Positions 42,924 to 54,853 of a DNA stretch of 64,000 nt are shown here, piece by piece. Each line of letters opens with the position of its first letter. The stretch's first letter is position 1. The notes under the pieces were generated by a model. It searched no databases. It was not told where the DNA came from and was given only the letters and a program-made list of their open reading frames with translations. The position numbers and the translations under genes were made by a program. The stretch is taken from positions 1,984,001 through 2,048,000 of the forward strand of contig CP145409.1 in assembly GCA_036867785.1 (NCBI GenBank), read 5' to 3'. The stretch comes from Plasmodiophora brassicae. Its lineage: Eukaryota > Endomyxa: Phytomyxea > Phytomyxea > Plasmodiophorida.

Positions 42924-44330
42924 ATGTCGCGTCCTTCTTGCGCTGTGCATATCTTTGCCGTCGTTACGGCACTAAGTCCATACCTGGCCGGGGCGACCGT
43001 CAGTGTGGAGAGTATCCTAAACGGGACGGTGGTGGGATCCTGGGCGGCGCCTTACTTTACCCTCGGGAACACGTCGTTCGACGTCACTGCCAGCGCGCTA
43101 TACGTTGCCGGGTCCGCTGACGACCAGGCAGTGTACGACCAACAGCCCATACCGTTACCGTCGAACTCCTTCGTGGCCATCGACAGCACAGCCACAACCA
43201 ATTACCAAGGGTGGGCGGATGCCTGCTCCCGCCAGGCACTGTCTTGCCGAGGCCTGATTGTTATTAATTGTGCCGAACCGGACCGAGCTTACGTGGCATG
43301 GACGTTTCGATCCGCAGGGTCGGTGCCTTTTACGGACGTGCCCATGGTCATCCTGACCCCTGGCCAAACGTTGGACCTGACGACGACGTTTCGCAATGAG
43401 GGACGGCAGCTCCTACGCATGACATCACAGACAGCACCGAACACAGCCTTTACCACTAACGGGCCCTGGATCATTTGGGCCATTGCGTTCGCTCTAGAGC
43501 CAGTTCTCGCAGTGATCACGCTAGCCAAGGTCGTCGCCTTCTGCGTTACAGGCCATGGACGAGTGCGCCGCCCGCCCTTCGCCCCAGTCTTTGCTTTATC
43601 CGTGTCCTTCCTATGCGCCATCGGAGACGCGTATTTCGTCGGGAACATTGCTCTATGCGACGGCCGGTGCGCACCGTACAACCTGACAGTCCGCTTCATT
43701 CGGCAATCAGAATCGTCGATCAGCTGCGCGACAACCCTAACGCTAACATACATGCTGCAGCAGGCCTATGTGCAAACCGGCGGCGTCGATACGCGTTGGT
43801 CATACCTGCGACGGTTGTTCTCGTGGTCGACCGCATGTGTCGTGATTATTGCTGGTGTGACGAGCAACGTTCTGGACCTGGTCGCCTTGAAGAGTACAGG
43901 AAGTTCTCTCGTCTACGTCGTCGGGGTCTTCATCTTGTATTTTGTTGCCTACGTCGCTTTCATTCGTCAAGGCAGGTGCGTTGCCGAACAGCTTCTGCAA
44001 TGCAAAGGCGTCTCTGCTGGCGAACGACGCAGGCGTCTCCGTTTCGCTGTCCGAATCGTCAGAAGCGGCGTTTCGGGATTGCTGATGCTGATCGCATTGA
44101 CGGTGGTCGGCGCGGCGACCGCTGTCGGCAATGTAACCCTGTTCTGGTACTCCTATGCGGTGGCCAGCGCATTCGGCGTGTTGCAGCGCATAATGGAGGC
44201 GTTGACGTTCCAGACACCAGCCTATTCGCCGTTGCGGTTCAGCAGAGCGCTCCTCAACGGTGGCGCCGCCGTTCTCCCTGCCCCAACAGCCCCGAATTCT
44301 GTTCAGCCACCTTTCAAGCTGCCCATCTGA
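42924..44330 (+). CDS. Ectodomain-7TM membrane protein of unknown family
   Basis: A single exon from the ATG at 42924 codes for 468 residues. A signal peptide (HIFAVVTALSPYLAGA) is followed by an ectodomain of about 160 residues with several NxS/T sites and cysteines (NTSFDVTASALYVAG, YQGWADACSRQALSCRGLIV). Seven hydrophobic spans follow (WIIWAIAFALEPVLAVITL, FALSVSFLCAIGDAYFVG, TTLTLTYMLQQAYV, TACVVIIAGVTSNVLDLV, VYVVGVFILYFVAYVAFI, GLLMLIALTVVGAATAVG and FWYSYAVASAFGVLQRI). It looks like a receptor but no GPCR family was recognised. A damaged copy of its 5' half lies just downstream. Confidence 0.75.
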   Translation: MSRPSCAVHIFAVVTALSPYLAGATVSVESILNGTVVGSWAAPYFTLGNTSFDVTASALYVAGSADDQAVYDQQPIPLPSNSFVAIDSTATTNYQGWADACSRQALSCRGLIVINCAEPDRAYVAWTFRSAGSVPFTDVPMVILTPGQTLDLTTTFRNEGRQLLRMTSQTAPNTAFTTNGPWIIWAIAFALEPVLAVITLAKVVAFCVTGHGRVRRPPFAPVFALSVSFLCAIGDAYFVGNIALCDGRCAPYNLTVRFIRQSESSISCATTLTLTYMLQQAYVQTGGVDTRWSYLRRLFSWSTACVVIIAGVTSNVLDLVALKSTGSSLVYVVGVFILYFVAYVAFIRQGRCVAEQLLQCKGVSAGERRRRLRFAVRIVRSGVSGLLMLIALTVVGAATAVGNVTLFWYSYAVASAFGVLQRIMEALTFQTPAYSPLRFSRALLNGGAAVLPAPTAPNSVQPPFKLPI

Positions 44331-44566
44331 CGGCGTCCACGTTCTTCCCTGGTTAGTCAACGCGACGGCTACCGCCCCATACATCAGTAAAAGTACACTG
44401 ATGGAAAGCTATGGTTGACAGCAAGCATTCGTATGCTTCGGAGGATTCGAATGCTTCGGTAGGTATAAACGTGCTCATCACACAGGTTTAGCCCAAGATG
44501 GCCCGTACCTGCATGCGCCCGTCCAATAATACTGTTAGGTAGTCGTCTGAGCCTGTAACGCGCCCT

Positions 44567-45023
44567 ATGGTGAGCGCAAGCGCTGGTCATGTCGTCATCC
44601 TTGCGATGCTTGTGTATATCTCCGAGGGGAGCGTCAGCGTGGAGAGCATTGTGGGCAAGGTCGTTCTTGGATCCTGGGCAGCGCCCTATTTCATGCTCGG
44701 TAACGAGTCATTCGACGTTACTGCCAGCACATTATACGTTGTAGGGTCCAGTGAAGCGCCGGAATCCATTCGGCTACCATCCGCGCCTACGTTTAATTTG
44801 TTGCTATCGATTGTACAGTGACGATCGACTACCAGGGATGGGCAGGTGCCTGCTCCAGGCGTCGTGCCGGGGCATCATGGCCACGAGCTGCGCCGAACCC
44901 ACCCGAACTGAAGCGGCCTGGATGTTTCAATCCACAGGGCCGTTGCCGTCTCGACAAGAGGCGAGCTGTTCGACATACACAAACGCACCCGATACGGCCC
45001 TGGGCACCATCGGCTGTACGTAA
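44567..45023 (+). pseudogene. Truncated, frameshifted copy of the upstream 7TM gene
   Basis: The first 65 codons repeat the upstream protein closely (SVSVESIVGKVVLGSWAAPYF versus SVESILNGTVVGSWAAPYF; NESFDVTASTLYVVG versus NTSFDVTASALYVAG). The match then continues in other frames (DYQGWAGACSRR, SCRGIMATSCAEP, NAPDTALGTIG), so at least two frameshifts have occurred. Similarity stops before the first membrane span. It is a decayed tandem duplicate; the signal-peptide part is still open. Confidence 0.85.
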
Positions 45024-45541
45024 ATATGGATGATATTGAATACCAGCATGTCGAGGAGCAAAGGGGATGGCTCGACTGTTGCACCACGACACTTCTTCTT
45101 AAAGCCGCTGGCTAATCATGGCGAAGCGTTAAACAGCGTGTTAAGCGCCTGATATGTAACACGGCAATCGTGGCCGTGCCCTTACGGCCAGCTGCGTATT
45201 GCAAAGTAATCGACGGCAGCACATACATATCACACCCTTCCGAGGCTGAGAAAACGGGTCGCAGTTTTGTCGACCATGAAAGACCCCATGACGGCTGCAG
45301 CGTCGCTGTCAATCGATTTGACACACGAGATGATGATGAACCTTGAACTATAGCAAAGGCATCACGGTGTGCAACACAAGTTCGAGCATGGTTGATGTCA
45401 GTGGGCGACTGGCACAAGTCGGTGCGAGCAGGGTTGTAGTTGGCGAACTTCAGCGGCAGTTCCAACGCGTCGATCCGCCACGGACTCACAGGCCCGCCAC
45501 GGAGTCCGTGACGGACTTGTGTTCGGACTTGGTCAGTTGCC
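45024..45541. other. Intergenic region upstream of RRP1
   Basis: These 518 bases contain no supported gene. Short imperfect repeats of ccgccacggactc occur at about 45476-45512. Confidence 0.4.
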
Positions 45542-47059
45542 ATGACGATCGTCGATGACGAGAAGTTGGGCATCGTCCGCAAGCTCGCGCATACCGACAA
45601 GGCGGTTCGCGACGAGGCCGTCCAGGGCGTCGTCAGGTGGCTCGAAAGACGTAGCAACGTCACCTCTGTCGATCTGTTGAAACTATGGAAAGCGCTCTAC
45701 TATTGCATGTGGATGTCCGACAAGCCACGCGTGCAGTCCGATCTGGCTGACAACATGGCTGGTCTGCACATGTTCCTGCCGCGCTCATCGGCACGCGTCT
45801 GACAGGTATTCTCTGCCAGGAATCATTCGCACCATTCCTTCCGACCGCGTTGTGCCGTATGTTACCGCGTTTCTGGAGACGATGCTGCGGGAATGGCATG
45901 GTACTGATAAGCTGCGTTTGGACAAGTTCTACACGCTCGTTCGCCGGTCGATGCGCTCTATCTATTACGTGGCATTTCGTCCCGACTTTGCCGACCGATC
46001 CTCTGATCTCATCGATACGGTGTCGCGCCTAATCTTGGCCAACACGGACGCGAAATCTCGTGGGCTCACACTTCACGTCGCTGACGTTCTCGTCGACGAG
46101 GTACACCCGCAACTGTTCCATTGCGACGTTTCCGTGATGCTCACTGCGCTGCACAGCTTAATGGGGCGCTGGATGAGACTGGCCCTGGTGAGGACGCTTA
46201 CCACTACGAGGTCGTCTGGCGTGTTCTTCAGTCGTCCCTGTCTGTGCTGACCACGACCGCTGTCGATCGTGTTCAGCAGAAGCGTCTGCATGATCGCGTC
46301 TTCATGCGCATCCTGGACGACGCCGAAACGATCGCGTCGTCCAATGACGATGACGATGTGACTGTATCGAACCTGACGACCTTGATATTGATGAACGCCG
46401 CTGACCTGTCCAATCGCTTCTTCGATGCTGCCGCCGATCCCGCCTCTGCCGAGCGCAACCGAAAGGCGCTGTACTCCTTGCGAACACGATTTCAAACCCT
46501 GCAGCAACTTGTCGAACGCGCTCTGGAAGAATCCGATGACGAGAACGGGCACGGAGGAGGTGATGGCGAACCGTGTCCAAGCGCCCTTGGTCTGCCCGCC
46601 GGTGTCCACAGCGTTCAAAACGTGGTGGAGGACGAGCATGCGCAGGATGGGAATGCCCAGACGGGGCCTCCTGACGTGGATCCTCCTGTCCAGTCTGCTG
46701 AACTCAAAACGCCTTCTCGGCGGCGCCGTCGACGTTCGTCTCTGGCATCGACTCCAAACGAAGATGGCCGGGACGCCAAGCGTCAGACAGTCGAGATGGA
46801 CGGCGACAGGGCGTCCGAATGCGTTGACGCTTCCGCCAGTGGTGACGCGCCGGTCGCCCAGCCGGTGATCGCCGCCGATCAGGCCCAGGCCGAGAAGGAG
46901 GAGGAGCGGCCAGCCACGAAATCGGTGTCCTTTTCGGCCACGAAAAGCATCCGCAAGTTCAACAAGGCGACGCCGATCAAGATCAAGACGCCGGCCCGCG
47001 AGCTGATCGCCAAGAAGTCGCCCGGATCCGCCCTGAAGACCGGCTCGCGCTTGAAGTAA
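45542..47059 (+). CDS. RRP1: RRP1/NOP52 ribosome-biogenesis protein
   Basis: The start at 45542 opens with KLAHTDKAVRDEAVQGVVRWL and then LLKLWKALYYCMWMSDKPRV, a run diagnostic for RRP1/NOP52. A short intron after NMAG joins IIRTIPSDRVVPYVTAFLET and MLREWHGTDKLRLDKFYTLV, again family hallmarks. At least one more intron lies near 46140-46190. The C-terminal third is disordered, with acidic and basic blocks (EESDDENGH, RRRRRRSS) and a Lys-rich end (TPIKIKTPARELIAKK) that fits nucleolar targeting. RRP1 is needed for 27S pre-rRNA processing to the 60S subunit. Confidence 0.9.
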
Positions 47060-47582
47060 ACGATCGGGGGCCCGCGTATTATCCTCTGGGCCGTGTGTAC
47101 TGTGCAGATATTCGGGCGGTGGCCCGCGCGGGATATTATTATTCTCGCCGGGCGAAGATCTCTCTCTGCGCCGCGTGCGATTGGCAAAAGGGTGTCGCTC
47201 CTGCGCTGCTGCTGCTGCTGCTGCGACTGGGGGGCGCTGCCGTCGTTCGCCCACCGCATTTTTGGGCAGTTCCGTGCGGGGGCGCTACATCGACGTCGTG
47301 TGCGCGGCCTCGGCGCATGCAACGCTGACTGGGGCGCGCGTCGATAAAATTGTTTTCGTGAGTGGCACGCCGCCGCGCGCGCGCCCGCGCCCCCCCCCCC
47401 CCAATATAATAATCCGCCGCGTCTCACTGGGCCGTCGGTGCGGTGAGTGGACGGGCCGCCCCGGGGGGAGGGGGGCTGCATCATTCCCCCCCAAATTGGA
47501 AGATCGTCGTCGCTCACGGGCATGCGGGTAGGTGGCCGACGACGACGGCGCTGCTGCTGACGTGTGTGTGCACCCCCATCGC
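47060..47582. other. Intergenic region with CTG and poly-C tracts
   Basis: This is a 523-base gap before the Pumilio gene. It contains CTG repeats (about 47205-47226), an alternating CG stretch ending in a 13-base C run (47390-47402) and another GC-only block near 47460. No gene was supported; the Pumilio promoter is presumably here. Confidence 0.45.
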
Positions 47583-50060
47583 ATGGCGACCGACGCGGCC
47601 GCCGCCGCCGAGCACCGCGCCTCCGTCCTGTCCATCCCCGAGGTGCAGCTCATTGGCACCATCCTCGACGACACCGATGTGCCGCCGCCGCCGCCGAACC
47701 CATCCGTCATCGCCATGCCGACCCCGAAACCGTTCGCGTCGTCGCGATTCGCAAGGTCGACATCGGCGCCGCCGCAGCTGTCCATCGTCGAACAGCCGAC
47801 ATATGTGAACGGCGAAGCGATATCGCCCGAGGACCCGCGCCTGTCCCCAGCGTACTACGCGTACTACTACTCGCAACGGCCTATCGATCCGCGCCTCCCG
47901 CCGCCCTTGGTGGACTATTCCACATGGGGCGCTGGGCAGCAGCCACCATCGCAGCCGCCGCACCATGATCCGTTCAGTCACATGCGGCTACCTCAAGCGG
48001 ACAAGGCGGGCAGCGGCGCCCGCGTGCCGCCGCGGGTGCCGTCGCTCGGCAAGTCGGTGCGCGACAACGTCTGGGCCATCGAGAAGTCGTTCGGGTCGGC
48101 AGTCCTACCGAATGACCTGCCGAGGTCGGCGTCGCCGCTGCTGCACACGACCTGGCATGCTGCTGGGGCGGCCAAGCCCGACTATCCTGTAAGCCTGTGC
48201 TCGTTCCTCGGACGCGTGGGCTGATGGGCACCTGCTGTAGAAGGCGAACGCGGCACAGCCCGACGCCGACCTGCATCTCAAGTTTGCCAACTTTCATGTG
48301 GGCAGAGTCGCGTCCAGAGCGCGTGCTCAACTCCAGGGGCGCTGATTGCGTTGTTCAGGTATCGCAGCCGCATGGCCGTCCGTACCAGGCGCAGCCGCAG
48401 GCGTACGATGGCGTCCCGTTCGCCCCAATGCCGGCGGCGGATTCATCCGGCGGGTATTACGGAGGGTCCACGCGTGGCGACTCGAGACATGCAATGGCGA
48501 ACGGTGGAGGTCCACCCGTCTATCCAAATCCGTACCATCAACGTGCGCAGCAGCAGCACCAGCCGTACTGGGACAACGCGAACAACCCGCTGTACTACGC
48601 TGAGTACCCAGCGGTAATGCGCCACGTGCCCGTTCGCTTTGTGCAAGGTTGCCCCCCGCTGACGGTGCCCGTCCTGTCGCAGTTCCCCAGTACCGTTGGC
48701 CTGCATCAACGGAGCGCGTCCGCATTGCCAACGCCATCCAACCATCGGCCCATTCCCTATGGCAAGCAGCGCCGCCAGCAGTCGGCGACGGACAGGGCCT
48801 CTGTCCTCAATGGCAATGGGGCTGCCATGCAGAAGGCTGCAATTGTACACGAACTTAAAGTTAACAAGCACCATCATCGGGTATGCGCGTTCGATCCCGT
48901 TTTCGCAAGCGCTCGTCGCTGACCATCGACGCCACTTCCCAGGTGCGCCTATCCGATGTGATTGCCTCTGGGATCGTTTCCGTACTGGCGACGGAGCAGA
49001 ACGGGTCTCGGTTCATCCAGCTGCATCTCGAGAATGCCACCGAGGAGCAGCTCGACGAAATGTTCGCTCAGCTGCAGGCGGACACCATCCGATTATCCGT
49101 CGACGTCTTCGCCAATTACGTCGTACAGAAGTTCTTCGAATTCGGACGCCCGCGACACCGTCAAGGGTTTGCCGAGCGGATACTCGGCTCGGTGCTGCCA
49201 CTGTCGCTACAAATGTACGGCTGCCGCGTCATTCAGAAGGCGCTCGAGGTACAGCGCCGTTTGCGTCGCACGGTCGACCCGCTGGCTGTTGAATCCGATC
49301 TACAGGTGGTGGATCCTGGCATGCAAGCTGCGTTTATTGCCGAGCTGAAAGGCAACGTCGAACGTTGCGTCAAGGACCAGAACGGCAATCACGTCATCCA
49401 GAAGTGCATTGAAATTCTGCCATCGCAGTCAACGGCCTTCATCATCGATTCGTTCATTGGGAACGTGTACGCGTTCTCGACGCATGCCTACGGCTGTCGC
49501 GTTATGCAACGCCTCCTTGAGCACTGCACCGACGAGGTCAGGCGGGAACAGCTGCTGCGGGAAGTCATGGATCGCGTCGTGGACTTGATCATGGACCAGT
49601 TCGGCAACTACGTCGTGCAGAACATCTTGGAGCGAGGCCCCCCGCAATACCGCTCGGTGATCATCGCGCATGTCAAGGGTCGCGTTTGCGAGTTCAGCAG
49701 GCACAAGTTCGCGTCCAACGTCGTGGAGAAGTGCTTCGCTCTCGGGGGCGAACACGACAAGGAGGAACTCGTCCAGGAAGTGTGCAGCTGTGCGGGCACG
49801 TCGGATAATTGCCCGCTTGTGCTCATGGTCAAGGACCCGTTTGGTAATTACGTCATCCAGAAGGTTGCGTCGTTCCGTTTCGAATGCGCCCTGTTGTCCC
49901 CGTTCTGACCCGTGTTCCGCAGATACTCGCGGTGGTATCGCCCGAGCAGCGGGATCGACTCGTTGGCGCGATCTGCAGCAAGATCCCCAACCTGCGGAAG
50001 ATCGCCTTCGGCAAGCATATAATTGCGACTGTTGCGCGCCTGACCGGTCAGGCAATCTGA
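47583..50060 (+). CDS. Pumilio/PUF RNA-binding protein
   Basis: A disordered Pro/Gln/Ser-rich N-terminal region spread over several exons (about 47583-48900) precedes a PUF domain. Eight repeats can be followed: DVIASGIVSVLATEQNGSRFI, VFANYVVQKFFEFG, MYGCRVIQKALEV, KDQNGNHVIQKCIEIL, TAYGCRVMQ-like (THAYGCRVMQRLLEHC), DQFGNYVVQNILERG, HKFASNVVEKCFAL and DPFGNYVIQK. The last intron (about 49865-49920) joins ILAVVSPEQRDRLVGAI and FGKHIIATVARL. Stacking residues N-Y-x-x-Q and C-R-x-x-Q are as in canonical PUFs that bind UGUA-type sites in 3' UTRs and repress mRNAs. N-terminal exon borders are approximate. Confidence 0.93.
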
Positions 50061-50181
50061 CGAAGCAGCGCACCCGCTGCTATAACATATATGTATAAAA
50101 GCAACCCTGATGTATGTCGTTGACGCGCGGCGTCGTGCACCCCGACGTGTGCGTATATTAACCGTTGGTGCTGCCGCCGCC

Positions 50182-53100
50182 CTACTCCAACGTCGTGGAG
50201 AACGTGATTCGGGTCCCCGCTTCGCCGGTGAACCCGGTCCCACGTCGACCCGGCCTCGGTATGGTGACGTGGCCCACGTCGGTGGTGGTCGCAGCGTCCG
50301 GCGCCGCTGCTGGGCGGTCTTGCGGCTCGCCTTGCGGCACGGTCAGCTCCAGGGGCACGCACAGCTGGTATAACTGGACCGGGTTGATCAGCGACGGCGT
50401 GGCCGTGTTGCCCGGGTTCAGGCCGCGCGGCTGCAGGAACCCGTCGTACAGGATCCGGTTCGAGATCTGCAGCGCCTTCGATACGTTCATCGCCTGCTTG
50501 TCGATCATCCACTGGTGGACGGCGTCCCCGCTCTGCAGGTTCATGCTCAGCGCCGTCTTGCTGGACGGGTCGTTCCACGAGAAGACGAACAGCGCCTGGT
50601 CGACCATGGCCTGCAGCAGGCGCAGCACGTCCTGCCCGACCAGCGCGTGTCAGTCGCCGCGTCATTCGCAGACGGCGCGCACGACGGCCGGACCTGGTCA
50701 CAGTTCTGGACGGCGTTCACCCTGCGCCTCTCGATGTCGTCCGCCAGCAGGGCGTGCACGTTGGCGCTGGCGATGACGATCAGGCTGCAGGGCGCGACAC
50801 ACTTGACGGTGGCGGCCCGGGCCGACCCGACGCTGACGGCCAGCTCCTCGCCGAACAGCGACCCCTGCGCCAGGTGCATCCGGTGCCCGCTGCTGTTCTC
50901 CATGACGACCTCGCCCGACTCGAGCACGTAGACGTCGGCGCCGAGCTGGCCGCGATGGTAGACGCACTCGCCGGGCGGCAGGACGACGAACTTGCGCACG
51001 TCGACCAGGCTGACCAGGTCGCTGTCCTTCATGTTGGCGAAGATCGACACCCGCTGCAGGTTGTCCAGGATCAGGCGCTTGCGGATCGTGCTGCGCAGCG
51101 ACGACGGCAGGTTATCCATCGCCGTCTCCATCGTCACGCCTTGCTCCATCTCCCATCGCTGCGCCATCAGCCGGTGGATCCGCTGGCGGAGCGTGTCGGG
51201 GAATCCCTGGGCGACACAACGACCGTCAGAACGCTCGGCCAGGGGGCGGCGGCGGCGCCCTCCATGCCTTGTACGATGTGAACCGGTCGACGTTCTGGAT
51301 GCTGGCCTGGTGGGCGCGCAGCAACGGGTTCATGGCGATCACCAGCGACGCCACGTTGCTGATGATGAGCGCCATGGCGAACAGGCCCGCCACGATCGTC
51401 ACGATGGCGAACACGAGCTGGGCGTCCGTCTCCGGGTTCAGCGCCGGCCCCCGCCCCGTCAGCAACTTCAGGCTGAACTGGACGCAGTGCCCATACTTGG
51501 CGACGAACGTCTCCGTCGACAGCTGGACGGTCGGCAGGAACACTGTGTTCTTGTGCGTCAGCTCGCTGGCTAAACACAGGCACGGGAGGGGGCCTTAGAC
51601 GGAAGGGCCCATCAAGCGCACCGCTCGACCCGTGCGGCAGACCTTCGTCGGGGGCGAACCCGTCGATGAACGTGAGGATCCAGTAGGAGCAGGCGACGAA
51701 GTGGACGAACAGGATGAACTGGAGCAGCGCCAGCGCCAGCTTCGTGATGGGGCGCACGGCGACCATCTTCCGGGACGTCAGCGACAGGTTGAAGATGTAG
51801 CGCATGGTCAGGATGCGGGCGAGGCGGTGGACGGGCGTCGAGCGGTACCCGACGAAGACCTCGGTCGGGAAGCAGGCGACCAGGTCGTAGAGGGCCCATT
51901 CGCGCAGGTACCGGCGCCGCACCAGCTTGATGTCGGTGACGAGCTCGCCCATGAAGTAGTAGGCGACGCGGGACTTCACGAAGACGAAGGCCCACAGGCA
52001 GATGTCGCAGAGGGCGTTCAGGACGGCCAGGTAGACGGGGACGCTGACCGACGAGTAGAACGCGATCCGGACGGGGACGCTCAGGCAGTTGAAGACGGAG
52101 ACGACCTGGACGGCGCGCGACAGGACGCGCGGCAGGAACGAATGCGGGTGGACCGACCTGCTCAGCCAGGCCCGCCAGTACGCCCAGGTGCGCCACGAGT
52201 CGCGCCGCACGAACGACGGCGCGATGCGGGCCAGGCGGCGCGTGCCCGGCGATGCGGCGACGACGCTCGGGCGGACCGACGTCGGCGGCGTGAACGTGCT
52301 CCGGCGCCGGTGGTCGGCAATGACCTTCCTGTCCATCTTCATCTCAAAGTTGCGCAGCTGGGCCACCTCCTTCTCCATCAGCGCCGCCTGCCAGAGACAG
52401 GGTCAGCACCGATCGTGGGGCGGCGGCGAACCAGTTGCCCCCGCCGACCTCGTCGGGGTAGATGGCCATGACGTCGTCAAAGTCGGCCTTGTGCAGGACG
52501 TAGACGTCGGTGAACCCGGTCGAGATGACCGTCGACGGGTGCGGCTCGTCGATGAAGAGCGCCCGGGCGCCAAAGTTGCCGCCCGTCGGGATCGCGTTGA
52601 TCTGGACGCCCTGCTTCAGGACGCGGACCTGGCCGAACCCGATCAGGCCCATGAAGCGGTGGGCGGTGTCGTTCTCCTGGACGATGACCTCGTCGGGCGC
52701 GTACAGGCGGTGCTCGAGGCGGTGGGCGATCTCGCCGAGCAGGATCTCGGGGACGTGCCGCAGGAACCCGACCTTCAGGACCATCTCGTGGGCCATGAAC
52801 AGCGACACGTCCTTGCTGATGGCCAGGCCGTCGGGCAGGACGTCGTGGAGCTCGTTGACGGAGAACCCGTGGTCCCGATCCCACCGATAGTTCTGGAACT
52901 GGAGCAGCGTGGCGCCCACGTCCGACGGCAGGTGGTGGTGGGCGGCGAACAGCGTCAGGTTCGACAGCTGCTGCTGCGCGCTGATGATGTTCGTGTCCTG
53001 CTGCGACACGATCTCGTTCAGGTTGGCGATGATGATGCCGAGGATGAAGATGCCCTAGACGGGGGAGGACGGCCGGGGCCGTCTGTCAGGACGGGCGGCG

Positions 53101-54587
53101 GTGCAACGAACAAACGGCACCCTGTCCCGTACCGTGAACGACAGGACGACGCCAAAGATCGTCTGGATGATGCCCAGCGAGACGGCCGGCTCGTACAGGC
53201 CAGTCATGGTGCCCAGCACCCAGAACAGCGACGCCAGGTACGCGCTGATCCACCCGCTGGTCTGGTGGGCGTCGCCGAACCACACGAGTAGGCGAGCGCA
53301 CTGCACGCCGCGTTCAGCCTCGGTTGGGGGCGCGTCTCTGCCCAGACGCCCGGCCTACCGTTAGCGTGTGCGACACGAGGACAAAGTACAGGAACAGCAT
53401 GACGAGCTTCATGGAGCGGGACGCGTTCTCGGCGGACGCCTCGTGCCAGAAGCGGACGACGCGCAGCAGGGCGACCGCCTTCGTATACCGCCACTGGCTC
53501 TCGCCGAACTCCAGGCTGAGCGCGTCGATCACGATCGTCGTGCAGGACAGCGCGTCCAGCAGCAGGAACGTGCGGGCGTACCGCCGGCGGATCAGGCGCC
53601 GGTCCCGGACGAGGGTGCCGCTCTGGAAGTAGGCCAGGCGCAGCTTGATGTTCAGGTCGACGAACAGGAACTGTGCGAAGGGGGGCGATGGTCAGACGCG
53701 TCGCCGGCCGCGCCATGGCGTGTCGCCGGTACCGACCAGGTCGCGCAGCAGGTTGAACAGGGCCAGCGACAGCTGCGTGCCGAACACGATCTCGATCGGC
53801 ACGTAGATGATCGTGTACAGGACGAACGTGACCTGGACGACCTGCCAGTACGACATGAACCTGCCGGTCGGGTGCAGGACATCGTGACGCTCGGCGTGGT
53901 CGACGGGCGCCTCGGTCGTCGGGATCAGCACCGACGGTATGTAGGCGACCGACTGCGTCACGTGGCTGTTCCGCTTGAACATGGCCTTCCGCGAGTTGCG
54001 CTTGTGCGGGTACAGGTCGACAGCCGTCACGTTGCCGCCCCCCGTCATCGCCTCCACCGGCGTCTCCGCGTCCGGCTTGCCGCCGCCGCCGACGTCGTCG
54101 TCGGTCGTCTCGACGGCGCCGCGCAGGTCGACGTCCGACCTGCGGATGAACGTGGCCATGTCCTTCAGGGCGCGCATCCAGCCGCGCGAGCTGCTGCTGT
54201 GCTTGCCCGACCCCTCGCGCGCCGCGCTCGCCCGGGACACGGGTGGCCCGCCCCCCAGCGGCTCCTCCAACGTCATGCTCTGCGGCATCATCAGCGGGGG
54301 CGCGGCACACACCGGACTCGATCACGTACCGCCTTGGAGTCGAACCGTGGGGACAGCAGGCGAGACCAGCCGGGCGGTTTCGCCGTCGCCGGCTTCGACG
54401 ACGGGTCGGCGACGGCGCCCGGCAGCGACGACGCCGGGTCGTTGCCGGCGGGCGGCACCTCCTCCTCCGGGTCGTGCGACGGTATGGCGTCGAAGTCGAC
54501 GCGTGTCGCATCGTCTAGGACGAGCCTGGGGACCGGCGGCGACGGCGACGACACTGACGACGGCGTCAGGTCGAACGACGACGGCAT
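50182..54587 (-). CDS. Tandem two-repeat cyclic-nucleotide-binding ion channel
   Basis: One gene appears to encode two complete channel units. It starts at 54587 with a disordered head. Unit I has S1-S6 (QVVQVTFVLYTIIYVPIEIV, KAVALLRVVRFW as the S4 area, LASLFWVLGTMTGLYEP as pore, FILGIIIANLNEIV as S6) and a CNBD (LFMAHEMVLKVGFLRHVP, YAPDEVIVQENDTAHRF). A 62-nt intron at about 52390-52450 joins the end of that CNBD (AIYPDE) in phase to AALMEKEVAQLRNFEMKMDR, and unit II begins: VPVYLAVLNALCDICLWAF, VHRLARILTMRYIFNL, CVQFSLKLLTGRGPALNP, LFAMALIISNVASLVIAMN, then a second CNBD (VDVRKFVVLPPGECVYHRG, GSLFGEEL). Neither pore has a GYG filter. The stop is at 50182. The fusion depends on that splice. 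Confidence 0.8.
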
Positions 54588-54853
54588 GTCGCCCCGCCCG
54601 CTCCCCCCGTTATTGTCACCGACGAATGCGGGATCGAGCGCCCCCTCCCGTGTGTACGGTCGTTGATCGTCCCGTCCCCATCAGCTAACACCCCATACGT
54701 GCACAGATAGTCTGGGTTGGTGAGACCACCTCCCGCGGTCCACACCACGAGGTGCGTCGCGGCGGTGCGCGCCGATGTGCGTTTCGTATATGACGACGGC
54801 CGAGGCGACGTTGTCTGGCGGGTTTTATGTCGATGATGGCGGACGGGGAGTCG

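Noticed and set aside
46073-47254. Minus-strand open frame of 393 codons
   Set aside because: It overlaps the RRP1 coding region on the other strand and shows no family resemblance.
51632-53291. Long plus-strand frames opposite the channel gene
   Set aside because: They are Asp/Arg/Gly-rich antisense shadows of the transmembrane exons.
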